Assembly (NCBI GenBank): GCA_900542005.1
Contig: UQLW01000017.1
Coordinates: 1-63,304, forward strand
Source of the DNA: an uncultured Eubacteriales bacterium
Lineage (GTDB): Bacteria; Bacillota; Clostridia; Christensenellales; UMGS416
Length of the DNA: 63,304 nt
Direction of reading: 5' to 3'
The notes beneath the pieces are model-generated. The model searched no databases, had not been told where the DNA came from, and was given only the letters and a program-made list of their open reading frames with translations. The position numbers and the translations under genes are program-made. Below, piece by piece: positions 15,558-23,599 of the stretch (positions within the stretch are counted from its first letter, which is position 1; the number at the start of each line of letters is the position of its first letter).

Positions 15558-16418
15558 CTAGCTTTCCCCCGAACCGGCGCCTTCATCCGCCCAAATCTTC
15601 AGCGCAAGCTGGTATACCTCCCGCTTTTTCATATGCAGCAGCGCCGTCACCTGCCGGACGGCCTCTTTTTTATCGTCTCCGGCGGCCCTTCTGGCCAGCA
15701 GCAGCGTCTCCGGATCCAGCTCTTGGCTGGCTGGCTCCCCTCCGCCTGCCCAGGGCCCCAGCACCAGCACATACTCGCCCAGGATCTCGCGCCCTGTCAG
15801 GCCCGCGAGCACCGCCTCCACGCTGCCGCGCTCCACCGCCTCAAACCGTTTGGTCAGATCCTTGCACAGGGCCATCGGGCGCTGGGGGCAACGCTCGCAG
15901 AGCTCCTGCAGCAGCCGCTCCAGCCGGTGGGGCGCCTCGTAGAGCACCGCCATCTCCGTCCTGGCCGCCACCGCGTCCAGCCGCTCCCGGCGCTCCCGTC
16001 CCTTGCGGGGTATAAACCCCTCAAAGGTAAACCGGGCGCTGTCCATCCCGCTGGCCGCCACGGCGGTGGCCACAGCCGTGGGCCCGGGAACCATCTCCAC
16101 CGCAATCCCCGCGCTTCGCACAGCGTCCACCAGCTCCCAGCCGGGATCGGAAATGCAGGGCATGCCCGCGTCGGTCACCAGGGCGATCTGCGCGCCCTCC
16201 TTCAGCCGCCGCATAACCAGTTCGCCGGCCTCCCGCCGGTTGTGCTCATGATAGCTGACCAGCGTTTTGGGGCATCCCAGGTGGTTGAGCAGCTGCAGGC
16301 TGCGGCGGGTATCCTCCGCAGCCACCAGATCCACCTCAGCCAGGATGCGGGAGGCCCGCAGGGTGATGTCCTCCAGGTTCCCGATGGGCGTTCCCACCAC
16401 ATAAAGCTTGCCTTCCAT
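15558..16418 (-). CDS. rsmI: 16S rRNA 2'-O-ribose methyltransferase RsmI (C1402)
   Basis: A 286-residue SAM-dependent methylase that modifies the ribose of C1402 in the decoding centre. It has all family blocks: VVGTPIGNLEDITLRA at residues 7-22, AAEDTRRS, SYHEHN, VTDAGMPCISDPG and EMVPGPTAV. It follows the TrmN6-type gene by nine bases and is the last gene of a three-methylase unit. No terminator is seen after its stop: only 22 bases separate it from the -35 of the metG promoter, so read-through into metG is possible. Confidence 0.96.
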   Translation of the reverse strand: MEGKLYVVGTPIGNLEDITLRASRILAEVDLVAAEDTRRSLQLLNHLGCPKTLVSYHEHNRREAGELVMRRLKEGAQIALVTDAGMPCISDPGWELVDAVRSAGIAVEMVPGPTAVATAVAASGMDSARFTFEGFIPRKGRERRERLDAVAARTEMAVLYEAPHRLERLLQELCERCPQRPMALCKDLTKRFEAVERGSVEAVLAGLTGREILGEYVLVLGPWAGGGEPASQELDPETLLLARRAAGDDKKEAVRQVTALLHMKKREVYQLALKIWADEGAGSGES

Positions 16419-16427
16419 AGCGCCTCC

Positions 16428-17195
16428 TTATTCCTGATGATAGATACGCCGCGCCTCGGCCGTATAGCTGCCGTCGGGCTCACAGAGGATCAGCGGCGCC
16501 ATCCAGGCTATACCCGGCTTACCCTGGCGCACCGCTTCCATCAGCAGGAGCTTGGGCGGCCGGCCCTGGCTATGCTGGACAAGGCGGAGCCTTTTGGGCG
16601 TCATCCGCGCCTGAAGGCAGGCCTCCATCACCTCATAGATCCGCTCGGCCGGATAGATGACCGATAGCCGTCCGCCGTTGCGCAGCAGCCGGAAGGCTGC
16701 CCGGGCCATGTCCCCAGCCGTGCAGGCCGCCTCATGTCGGGATAGGGCGTGGGCGTCCCGCTGGCTGACCGGCCCGCTGCCCATCGGCGAATAGGGCGGG
16801 TTCATCACAGCCACGTCAAAGCTGCAGGGCGCCAATAATCCCTCGGTATGGCGCAGGTCGCCCTGCAGGATCCGCATCCGCTCCGAAAGGCCGTTCATCG
16901 CCACGCTGCGGGCGGCCATTTCCGCCATTTCCGGCTGCAGCTCCAGGCCTGTCACCTGCGCCTGGGGCAGCCTGGCCGCCAGCAGCAGGCCGATAACCCC
17001 GGTGCCGCAGCCCATATCCAAAATGCGGTCCCGACCCCGCGCCCGGGTAAAGCCCGCCAGCAGCACCGCGTCGGTGCCGAACCGGAACCCCTGGCGCTTC
17101 TGCAGAATCTTCAGCCCGCCGAACTCAAGATCGTCCAGCCGCTCGTCCGGCCGCAGGGGCGGAATGCACTTTTCCAATGACAGCCTGTCCTCCAT
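16428..17195 (-). CDS. tRNA1(Val) adenine-37 N6-methyltransferase family protein
   Basis: A 255-residue class I SAM methylase of the YfiC/TrmN6 group. Motif I is ILDMGCGTGVIGLLLA (residues 58-73), and the N6-adenine catalytic motif is MNPPYSPMGSG near residues 131-141. The opening LDDLEFGGLKILQKRQGFRFGTDAVLLAGF is typical of the family. Start ATG at 17195. It comes three bases after the stop of the DNA methyltransferase gene and nine bases before rsmI. The exact base modified is inferred from the family. Confidence 0.9.
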   Translation of the reverse strand: MEDRLSLEKCIPPLRPDERLDDLEFGGLKILQKRQGFRFGTDAVLLAGFTRARGRDRILDMGCGTGVIGLLLAARLPQAQVTGLELQPEMAEMAARSVAMNGLSERMRILQGDLRHTEGLLAPCSFDVAVMNPPYSPMGSGPVSQRDAHALSRHEAACTAGDMARAAFRLLRNGGRLSVIYPAERIYEVMEACLQARMTPKRLRLVQHSQGRPPKLLLMEAVRQGKPGIAWMAPLILCEPDGSYTAEARRIYHQE

Positions 17196-17198
17196 CTG

Positions 17199-18458
17199 CT
17201 ACAATAAATCCCAGTAGGTGGTGGTACCGTATACGTCTACCACCATGGCGCAGGGGGCGCCCTCGCCCTCCGGCATGCTCAGCCGGTTCTCCAGCGCGGG
17301 CGAGCGATGGCCGCGCATGGAATAGGCCCCGCCATAGAAGGTATCGCCCACCCGGCGGCCCAGGGCCCAGAAATCCACCAGCGTATCCTCATGGGGCAGA
17401 AGCGAGGGCGGGGTGGAAAAGCCCCGGCCCAGCACCCGCCAGGCCATCAGCTCCACCTTGCCCTGCTCGGCCTCCAGCACCAGCTGGTCGTCCTCCGCGG
17501 GCTCCCCGGCCTCCGGCAGGTTGGCCAGCCGGAAGCTGCCGCCCCTGGCCAGCATCCTGCGCCGGAAAAGGTGCAGGGAAAAGGCATCCTTATCCAGCGC
17601 CAGCGCCCGGCGGCCCAGGCCGGCGGCGGCTTCAGCCGTGGTGCCGCTGCCCGAAAAGGGGTCGCATACCGTCTCTCCCGGCAGGGTCAGCGCCCGGATC
17701 AGCCGCTCCAAGAGCGCCATGGGCTTTTGCGTCTCGTAGCCGGTGCGTTCCGGATCCTTCTGCTGCAGCGGGGAGATATCCGTCCATACATCGCTGGGGA
17801 AAATGAGATCGTCCTCATAGTAGCGGTATTCCTTGCCGGACACGCGGATGGAGAAATATACCCGCCCATCCTCGTCCACGCTGCGCTTGAGGTGGTTGCG
17901 CCGCGCGCGTCCCCGGGGCACGCCCACCGCCTCAGGATAGAAGGCAAGCTCTACGCCCTTGCGGTAAAGGAAAATGGAATCATGCTTGCGGGAAAAATGC
18001 CGGTCGCTCCGCCCGCCGGACTGATAGGCCCAGATGATCTCATTGACAAAGTGCTCCCGGCCGAATATCTCATCCAGAAGAAGGCGGATATGGGCCGATG
18101 TCCGCCAGTCCACATGCACTGCGATACACCCGGTTTCCGTTAAAAGCGCCCGGCTGCGCTCCACCACCGGCCGCAAAAAGGCCAGGTATTCCTCCATCCC
18201 GCCCCGATACTGGTCATGATAGGTGCTGTGCGCCACCTGATAGCGGGGATTGCCCTTCCAGCCCGCCTCGCCTACCCGCTGGATAAAGCGGTAGGTCCCG
18301 CCGGTCATAAAGGGCGGATCCATATAGGCCAGCTGCACCCGCCCTCCGTAGGCCTGCAGGGTATCCTCCAGCCGTTGGGCGCTGTCCCCCCAGTAGAAGA
18401 CGCTCTCGCCCTTGCCCCACTGCTCCCGCTTGGGATGCGCCTGTACCATGCTTATCAT
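17199..18458 (-). CDS. Site-specific DNA methyltransferase (adenine type), solitary
   Basis: A 419-residue DNA methylase. The catalytic motif AYMDPPF (residues 44-50) precedes the SAM-binding motif DPFSGSGTTAEAA (from residue 266), the order of the beta class. DPPF favours adenine over cytosine-N4. The start ATG at 18458 lies seven bases after GGGAG. After about residue 305 comes a tail of some 110 residues (EPAEDDQLVLEAEQGK to TTTYWDLL) that does not resemble the catalytic core and may be for target recognition. No restriction endonuclease or specificity subunit is nearby, so it is an orphan methylase. It is cotranscribed with two RNA methylase genes. Confidence 0.85.
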   Translation of the reverse strand: MISMVQAHPKREQWGKGESVFYWGDSAQRLEDTLQAYGGRVQLAYMDPPFMTGGTYRFIQRVGEAGWKGNPRYQVAHSTYHDQYRGGMEEYLAFLRPVVERSRALLTETGCIAVHVDWRTSAHIRLLLDEIFGREHFVNEIIWAYQSGGRSDRHFSRKHDSIFLYRKGVELAFYPEAVGVPRGRARRNHLKRSVDEDGRVYFSIRVSGKEYRYYEDDLIFPSDVWTDISPLQQKDPERTGYETQKPMALLERLIRALTLPGETVCDPFSGSGTTAEAAAGLGRRALALDKDAFSLHLFRRRMLARGGSFRLANLPEAGEPAEDDQLVLEAEQGKVELMAWRVLGRGFSTPPSLLPHEDTLVDFWALGRRVGDTFYGGAYSMRGHRSPALENRLSMPEGEGAPCAMVVDVYGTTTYWDLL

Positions 18459-18491
18459 ATGCCGACTCCCTTCGAAAGGATGGTTTCCGCC

Positions 18492-18989
18492 ATGAATCCT
18501 CAGCTTATCACCGAGGCCTACCGGGCCATAGGCTCCCTTACCCCGCTGAAAAGCGACTGCGGCCGCCTCTGCGGCGCAGCCTGCTGCTCAGAAAGCGACG
18601 CCGGCGAGGGCATGCTGCTGCTCCCCGGCGAGGAGACGCTGCTGCCCCCGGGCCATGGGCGCTATCTCTCCCCGGCGGAGCTGCCCCGATTCGGCCCGGC
18701 GCTGCTCTATGTGTGCCCCGATAGCTGCGACCGCGCCTTCCGGCCGCTGGCCTGCCGCATCTTCCCCCTGGCGCCCCGCAGGATGAAGGGCGGGCGCTTC
18801 AGCACCCAGATGGACGCCCGGGGGCGGCCGGTATGCCCGCTCGCCCGCCAGAGCCGCCAGGCCCTGGATCCCGCCTTTATCCAGGCGGTGGAGGATGCCT
18901 TCGCCCTGCTGGCGCAGGATGAGGAATACGCCCGCTACCTGACGGCGCTGGACGCGCTCGTCCGGGAATACGCCCGCTTTACCCTATAG
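18492..18989 (+). CDS. Cysteine-cluster protein, YkgJ-like
   Basis: A 165-residue protein. ATG at 18492 is chosen because AAAGGA lies 12 bases upstream; the nearer in-frame ATG at 18480 overlaps that site. Cysteines at residues 23, 27, 31 and 32 (SDCGRLCGAACC) and a second group VCPDSCDRAFRPLACRIFP resemble the metal-binding Cys cluster of the YkgJ/UPF0153 type, where RPxxCRxFP is typical. Function is unknown. It diverges from the DNA methyltransferase gene (33-base gap) and converges with the phosphoesterase gene (one-base gap). Confidence 0.7.
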   Translation: MNPQLITEAYRAIGSLTPLKSDCGRLCGAACCSESDAGEGMLLLPGEETLLPPGHGRYLSPAELPRFGPALLYVCPDSCDRAFRPLACRIFPLAPRRMKGGRFSTQMDARGRPVCPLARQSRQALDPAFIQAVEDAFALLAQDEEYARYLTALDALVREYARFTL

Positions 18990-18990
18990 C

Positions 18991-19827
18991 TTACAGCCTG
19001 ACCCAGGGATATGCCTGCGCCGCCAGCTCCACCGCCTCGTTGGGCAGTACGCCGCCGGCCTTCGCACCCATCCGCCGCGCAATCCCCTGCGCCAGGCGGA
19101 CAAAGTCCAGGATCGCATAGCCGCCGGTCAATGCCTCCTCATAGGCCGCCCGCGCCAGCGGGCCGCCCCGCTCCAGCCATCCTTCCGCCGTGGTCAACGC
19201 CTTAAGCCGCCGGGGATCATAGCTTGTCCGGCAGAATTGGCCCTGCCAGCCGCCCCCCTGCCGCCTAAGAAGCAAATATTCCGCCTGGCAGGGCCTTCCC
19301 GTGTGGGCCAGGCCCACTGAGCCGGCGGCAAAGGCCCTCTTGCCCCCGCGGCTATAGAACCATTGCTTGTGGTCATGCCCGGCAACCATGGAGGGCTCCT
19401 CCATGGCCGCCAGCAGCTCATCCACCCGCGGCGTACCCGGATGCATCAGCTCGTAAACGTCAGCCGGCGAGCCGTGGACCAGCCGCAGCGCCTCCCAGGC
19501 CGCCGTCACCGGCCAGCCGGCGATCTCCGCCATCTGCGGCCCCAGCTCGCCGGCCGATTCCGTCAGCGCAGCAAACTGCAGCGCGCCCTGCCATGCGGGC
19601 TTTTCGCCCCGGGCAAAGGCCGCCATGTCCCGTTCCCGGTTGCCCATCAGGCATATCGCTTTCATCTCCCGCAGGCGCTCCAGCACCGGGAGCGCCTGCC
19701 CCAGCTCGCCGAAAACATCGCCCAGCACCAGATAGGCCCGGGGCTTGACGGGCCTGAGCGCCGCCAGCACAGCCTCTAGCGCCGCCAGGTTGCCGTGGAT
19801 ATCGGCCAGGACCGCTACCGGGCCCAT
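18991..19827 (-). CDS. Metallophosphoesterase family protein
   Basis: A 278-residue calcineurin-like phosphoesterase. Metal-binding motifs are visible in order: ADIHGN (residues 8-13), LGDVFGELGQ, GNRERD, and a final GHDHKQWF. The family hydrolyses phosphodiesters or phosphomonoesters; substrates vary. Residues from 190 on (GGWQGQFCRTSYDPRRLKALTT) resemble the C-end of YfcE/MJ0936-type enzymes. Its first 13 bases overlap the end of the gene at 19815, so the pair is translationally coupled. Confidence 0.85.
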   Translation of the reverse strand: MGPVAVLADIHGNLAALEAVLAALRPVKPRAYLVLGDVFGELGQALPVLERLREMKAICLMGNRERDMAAFARGEKPAWQGALQFAALTESAGELGPQMAEIAGWPVTAAWEALRLVHGSPADVYELMHPGTPRVDELLAAMEEPSMVAGHDHKQWFYSRGGKRAFAAGSVGLAHTGRPCQAEYLLLRRQGGGWQGQFCRTSYDPRRLKALTTAEGWLERGGPLARAAYEEALTGGYAILDFVRLAQGIARRMGAKAGGVLPNEAVELAAQAYPWVRL

Positions 19828-20462
19828 GCCGCCCCTGCCAGCGCCGCCTGCAGCGTGTCCGCCATAGCCATCCGAACCCAGCCGGTGGAAAAGGCGCTTT
19901 GCTCGCCCAGCGCCACGTCCTCCTCCAGCCGCGTCACCATCGCCAGGCAGAAGCCTTCCCCGTCGTTGGCCGCGGCAAAGAAGTCGCCTCCCGCCAGCAG
20001 GATGGCGCCCTCCGGCGTCTCAAGCCCCAGGACGCGATACGGCAGGATTCCCTCCTCCTCAGGCAGCGGCAGCGCCGCGCCCTGCTCCAGCGCATACAGG
20101 CGCGGCGCCTGGGGCAAAAGCAGCGCCGCCAGCGTCAGCGCAGAACCCGCCGGGAGCCGCTCCTGCCCCTCTCCGGAGATCACATGGCGCAGCTGCGCAC
20201 AACCGGGCTTAGCTTGCAGCACCGTCGTCAGCTTGATTTCTGGAAACTCGCCATCGGTAAAGGAGAGCCAGCCCTCGGTCATGCCCTCCTCCACCGCGGA
20301 GGCGCCCTCCATCCCCTCAAAGCGCAGCGCGCTTCCGCCGAATACGCCGCCGGTCAGCTGAACCACCGGCCCCTGAAAGGTATAACCGTCGATCTTGACA
20401 AAGCCCTCCCGGGCCTGGTCGGCTGCGTAAATCCCCGCGCCTAAACGAATCCACGATTGCAT
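19815..20462 (-). CDS. Hypothetical protein, 215 residues
   Basis: Not recognised. No signal peptide or membrane segment. It looks like a mostly beta protein (VKIDGYTFQGPVVQLTGG, WLSFTDGEFPEIKLTTVLQ) with an alanine-rich C-end. The start ATG at 20462 follows GAGGAGGGG. It overlaps the phosphoesterase gene by 13 bases and shares its promoter. Its leader is unusually long (about 125 bases) and strongly structured. The phosphoesterase partner hints at a shared pathway but no function can be assigned. Confidence 0.7.
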   Translation of the reverse strand: MQSWIRLGAGIYAADQAREGFVKIDGYTFQGPVVQLTGGVFGGSALRFEGMEGASAVEEGMTEGWLSFTDGEFPEIKLTTVLQAKPGCAQLRHVISGEGQERLPAGSALTLAALLLPQAPRLYALEQGAALPLPEEEGILPYRVLGLETPEGAILLAGGDFFAAANDGEGFCLAMVTRLEEDVALGEQSAFSTGWVRMAMADTLQAALAGAAWAR

Positions 20463-20484
20463 CTTGCCCCTCCTCGCCCCCTGG

Positions 20485-20529
20485 CGGGCGGCTCCCGCGC
20501 CTTCACCCTATAGCGCGGACAGCCGCCCG
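20485..20529 (-). promoter_or_regulatory. Long leader hairpin next to the ribosome binding site
   Basis: On the minus strand CGGGCGGCT (20529-20521) pairs with AGCCGCCCG (20493-20485), and inside it CCGCGC pairs with GCGCGG around a 12-base loop. It lies about 15 bases before the GAGGAGGGG of the 215-residue gene. A second hairpin CCGGG/CCCGG lies nearer the transcription start. I do not recognise a known riboswitch consensus. Confidence 0.5.
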
Positions 20530-20593
20530 GCGGGAGGCCTACGGCCGCGCCGTCTTTTCGCCGGGAGTTTTCCCGGATTTTCTTTTCTATCCT

Positions 20594-20622
20594 ATTGTAC
20601 CATCGGCGCCCCTATCCGTCAA
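20594..20622 (-). promoter_or_regulatory. Promoter of the hypothetical-phosphoesterase unit
   Basis: Minus-strand TTGACG (20622-20617), 17-base spacer, TACAAT (20599-20594). Confidence 0.8.
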
Positions 20623-20657
20623 AGCGAACATTTTCTCATGGATCGTGAATTCGCCCC

Positions 20658-20686
20658 TTGTCAAGATATTGGATGTGATCTATAAT
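20658..20686 (+). promoter_or_regulatory. Promoter of nrdDG
   Basis: TTGTCA (20658-20663), 17-base spacer, TATAAT (20681-20686). The bases just after it (ACAACATCATGTAT) form a weak dyad that could be a poor NrdR box, but the match is not convincing. Confidence 0.85.
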
Positions 20687-20710
20687 AAACCCACAACATC
20701 ATGTATATCA

Positions 20711-20745
20711 GTCCCCTGCAAGGGGACAGCCGCCGCGGCTTTTTT
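20711..20745 (+). terminator. Putative attenuator in the nrdD leader
   Basis: Two adjacent hairpins: GTCCCC/GGGGAC with loop TGCAA (20711-20727), then AGCCG/CGGCT with loop CCG (20728-20740) running into six T (20740-20745). The second has the shape of a short intrinsic terminator and lies 13 bases before the ribosome binding site, between the promoter and nrdD. Confidence 0.45.
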
Positions 20746-20764
20746 GTTGCAAAAGGAGGAGACG

Positions 20765-22855
20765 ATGATTACGCAGATTCGCAAGCGCAATGGCAGCGTG
20801 GAAAAATTCCGGCAGGAAAAAATCACATGGGCCATCTTCAAGGCCGCCACCGCTGTGGGCGGCAACGATTGGGAGCGTTCCGAATGGCTGAGCGATCAGG
20901 TCATGGATATCGCCAGCCTGCGCTTTAAGGACGGGATCGCCGATGTGGAAGCGGTGCAGGACATCGTCGAAAAGGTGCTCATCGAAAACGGCCACGCAAA
21001 GACCGCCAAAGCCTATATCCTCTACCGGGAAAAGCGCAAGAGCGCCCGCGAGTCCAATGCGCTCATCGGCGCCACCATCAACATGTTCTCCGATTATCTG
21101 CAGGATAAGGATTGGCAGATTCAGGAGAACGCCAATACCCAGCGCTCCATCAATGGGCTCAACAACTATGTCCGCGAGATCTTCACCAAGCAGTATTGGC
21201 TCCATGAGATCTATCCGGCCGAGGTACGCGACGCCCATCTCTCCGGCGACCTGCACCTGCATGACCTGGGCTTCTTCGGTCCCTACTGCGCGGGCTGGGA
21301 TCTGCGGCAGCTGCTGATGCAGGGCTTCGGCGGCGTACCGGGCAAGGTGGAATCCTCGCCCGCCAGGCATCTTCGTTCCTTCCTGGGGCAGATTGTCAAC
21401 TCTACCTTCACCACCCAGGGTGAAACCGCCGGCGCCCAGGCCTGGAGCTCCATCGATACCTACTGCGCCCCCTTTATCGCCTATGACCATCTGAGCTATG
21501 ACCAGGTCAAGCAGGCGCTGCAGGAGTTCATCTTCAATATCAACGTGCCCACCCGCGTGGGCTTCCAGTGCCCCTTCAGCAACCTGACCTTTGATATCGT
21601 CGTGCCCCGTACCCTTAAGGATGAACCCGTCATCCGCGGCGGCGAATATACCGGCGATACCTACGGCCAGTTCCAGAAGGAGATGGACATTTTCAACCAG
21701 GCCTTCTGCGACGTCATGCTGGAGGGCGACGCCAAGGGCCGCGTGTTCACCTTCCCCATCCCGACCATCAACGTCACCAACGAATTCGCCTGGGACAGCC
21801 CGGTGGTGAACCGCTTCATGGAGATCACCTGCAAATACGGGATCCCCTATTTTTCCAATTACGTCAACTCCGACCTCTCTCCCGAGGACGCGGTCTCCAT
21901 GTGCTGCCGCCTGCGGCTGGATACCACCGAGCTGCGCAAGCGCGGCGGCGGCCTCTTTGGCAGCAACCCTATGACCGGCTCCATCGGCGTCGTCACCATT
22001 AACCTGCCCCGCATCGCATACCTATCCAAAACAGAGAGCGAATTCAGAGCCCGGCTGTGGCGGCAGATCCAGATCGCCAAGACCTCGCTGGAAATGAAGC
22101 GCAAGATCATCGAAGAGCAGACCGAACGCGGCCTGTATCCCTACAGCGCCTTCTACCTGCGGGATATCAAAGCCCGTACCGGCCAGTATTGGTTTAACCA
22201 CTTCAACACAGTGGGTCTGGTGGGCATGAACGAGGCATGCCTGAACTTTCTGGGCAAAGACCTGACCACGGCCGAGGGCCAGGCCTTCGGCAAGAGGGTG
22301 CTTACATACATGCGGGAGGTGCTGGTGGAGATTCAGGAGGAAACCGGGCATTTCTATAACCTGGAGGCCACGCCCGCCGAAGGCACCAGCTACCGGCTGG
22401 CCAAGCTGGACACCGAGCGGTATCCCGACATCCTCACCGCCGGCGAGGATACGCCCTATTATACCAATTCCGCCCAGCTGCCAGTAGGCTTCACCGATGA
22501 CATCTTTGAAACCCTGGACCTGCAGGACGAGCTCCAGTGCCTCTTTACCGGCGGCACGGTGTTGCATCTCTACCTGGGCGAGCGGATCCGCGACATCGAG
22601 GTGGCCAAGAAGCTGCTGCAGAAGGTCTTTACCCACTATCACCTGCCCTATGTGTCGCTTACGCCCACCTTCTCCGTCTGCCCCGACCATGGCTATATCG
22701 CCGGCGAGCATTTCACCTGCCCCGACTGCGGCCGCGACGCCGAGGTATGGACCCGGGTGGTCGGATATCTGCGGCCGGTGCAGAACTTCCACAAGGGCAA
22801 AAAGGAAGAATACCGCCTGCGCAAGAAGTATGTCATCCATGAAGCCGAGCTGTAA
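20765..22855 (+). CDS. nrdD: Anaerobic ribonucleoside-triphosphate reductase
   Basis: Makes deoxyribonucleotides for DNA without oxygen, using a glycyl radical. 696 residues. The start ATG at 20765 (MITQIRKRNG) follows AAAGGAGGAGACG; the frame is open further upstream but across the promoter. Residues 1-90 are an ATP-cone for allosteric control (RKRNGSVEKFRQEKITWAI). The radical site is GYLRPVQNFHKGK with Gly667. Four Cys of the zinc site appear in CPDHGYIAGEHFTCPDCG. It overlaps nrdG by 17 bases. An oxygen-sensitive enzyme of this class implies an anaerobic life style. Confidence 0.97.
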   Translation: MITQIRKRNGSVEKFRQEKITWAIFKAATAVGGNDWERSEWLSDQVMDIASLRFKDGIADVEAVQDIVEKVLIENGHAKTAKAYILYREKRKSARESNALIGATINMFSDYLQDKDWQIQENANTQRSINGLNNYVREIFTKQYWLHEIYPAEVRDAHLSGDLHLHDLGFFGPYCAGWDLRQLLMQGFGGVPGKVESSPARHLRSFLGQIVNSTFTTQGETAGAQAWSSIDTYCAPFIAYDHLSYDQVKQALQEFIFNINVPTRVGFQCPFSNLTFDIVVPRTLKDEPVIRGGEYTGDTYGQFQKEMDIFNQAFCDVMLEGDAKGRVFTFPIPTINVTNEFAWDSPVVNRFMEITCKYGIPYFSNYVNSDLSPEDAVSMCCRLRLDTTELRKRGGGLFGSNPMTGSIGVVTINLPRIAYLSKTESEFRARLWRQIQIAKTSLEMKRKIIEEQTERGLYPYSAFYLRDIKARTGQYWFNHFNTVGLVGMNEACLNFLGKDLTTAEGQAFGKRVLTYMREVLVEIQEETGHFYNLEATPAEGTSYRLAKLDTERYPDILTAGEDTPYYTNSAQLPVGFTDDIFETLDLQDELQCLFTGGTVLHLYLGERIRDIEVAKKLLQKVFTHYHLPYVSLTPTFSVCPDHGYIAGEHFTCPDCGRDAEVWTRVVGYLRPVQNFHKGKKEEYRLRKKYVIHEAEL

Positions 22856-23540
22856 TCTGCCCATCGCCGGGCTTCAGAAAACCACGCTCATGGATTTTCC
22901 CGGCTGCCTCGCCGCCATTGTTTTCACGCCCGGCTGCAATTATGATTGCTTTTACTGCCACAACCGCGAGGTGCTGGCCCGCCCGCCCCTCTTGGCTATG
23001 GAGGAGGTAATGGCCTTCCTTACCCGCCGCCAGGGGCTGCTGGAGGGGGTGGTGGTTTCCGGCGGCGAGCCCACGCTGCATCCGGCGCTGCCTGATTTTT
23101 TCCGTATGCTCCGGGCTATGGGCTATAAGACCAAGCTGGATACCAACGGCTCCGCCCCGCAAGTGCTGCGCCGGCTTATGGATGACGGTTTGGTGGATTA
23201 TGTGGCTGTAGACCTGAAGGCGCCCTTGCTCCGGTATCCGGAGATCTGCGCCCACGATGCCTCCGGCCTGGAGGAGACGGTCGCCCTGCTTGGCGCCTTT
23301 CCCATAAGCTGGGAGCTGCGCACAACGGTGATCCCCCAGCTCACCCTGGAGGACCTTCAGGCGATGGCCCCTCTGGCAGCACGGGCTCCGGCCTGGTTCC
23401 TGCAGGGGTATAATGTGCCTCCCTGCTATAAGCCGGAGGACCGCTTCCGAATTGAAGCCCAGCCCTATTCCGCCCGGCAGCTGGAGGGGCTGGCTCAGTC
23501 ATTGCGCTCCATCGCGCCCCATGTGCAGGTTAGGGGATGA
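22839..23540 (+). CDS. nrdG: Anaerobic ribonucleotide reductase activating protein
   Basis: Radical SAM activase that makes the glycyl radical on NrdD. 233 residues. The cluster motif is CNYDCFYC at about residues 34-41, preceded by LQKTTLMDFPG, typical of this NrdG type. GGEPTLHPAL and KLDTNG follow. ATG at 22839 overlaps the end of nrdD by 17 bases; an in-frame ATG three codons earlier is equally possible. Coupling of nrdD and nrdG in one transcript is standard. Confidence 0.95.
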   Translation: MKPSCNLPIAGLQKTTLMDFPGCLAAIVFTPGCNYDCFYCHNREVLARPPLLAMEEVMAFLTRRQGLLEGVVVSGGEPTLHPALPDFFRMLRAMGYKTKLDTNGSAPQVLRRLMDDGLVDYVAVDLKAPLLRYPEICAHDASGLEETVALLGAFPISWELRTTVIPQLTLEDLQAMAPLAARAPAWFLQGYNVPPCYKPEDRFRIEAQPYSARQLEGLAQSLRSIAPHVQVRG

Positions 23541-23599
23541 TTTTTTGTGATTTCCCTGTATAATGGGCATAAGCCTGCAGCAAAAGGAGAAATCAACGC

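Larger units (their letters stand above)
20463..20764. other. Divergent regulatory region with structured leaders on both sides
   Basis: No gene is visible. The left 125 bases are the structured leader of the minus-strand gene at 19815. Around 20594-20622 is its promoter, at 20658-20686 the nrdD promoter, and at 20711-20745 two hairpins in the nrdD leader. Confidence 0.75.

Noticed and set aside
20691..20708. Possible NrdR box before nrdD
   Set aside because: The stretch ACAACATCATGTAT has a short dyad but does not fit the ACACnATATnnnGTGT-type consensus well, and only one copy is present where two are usual.
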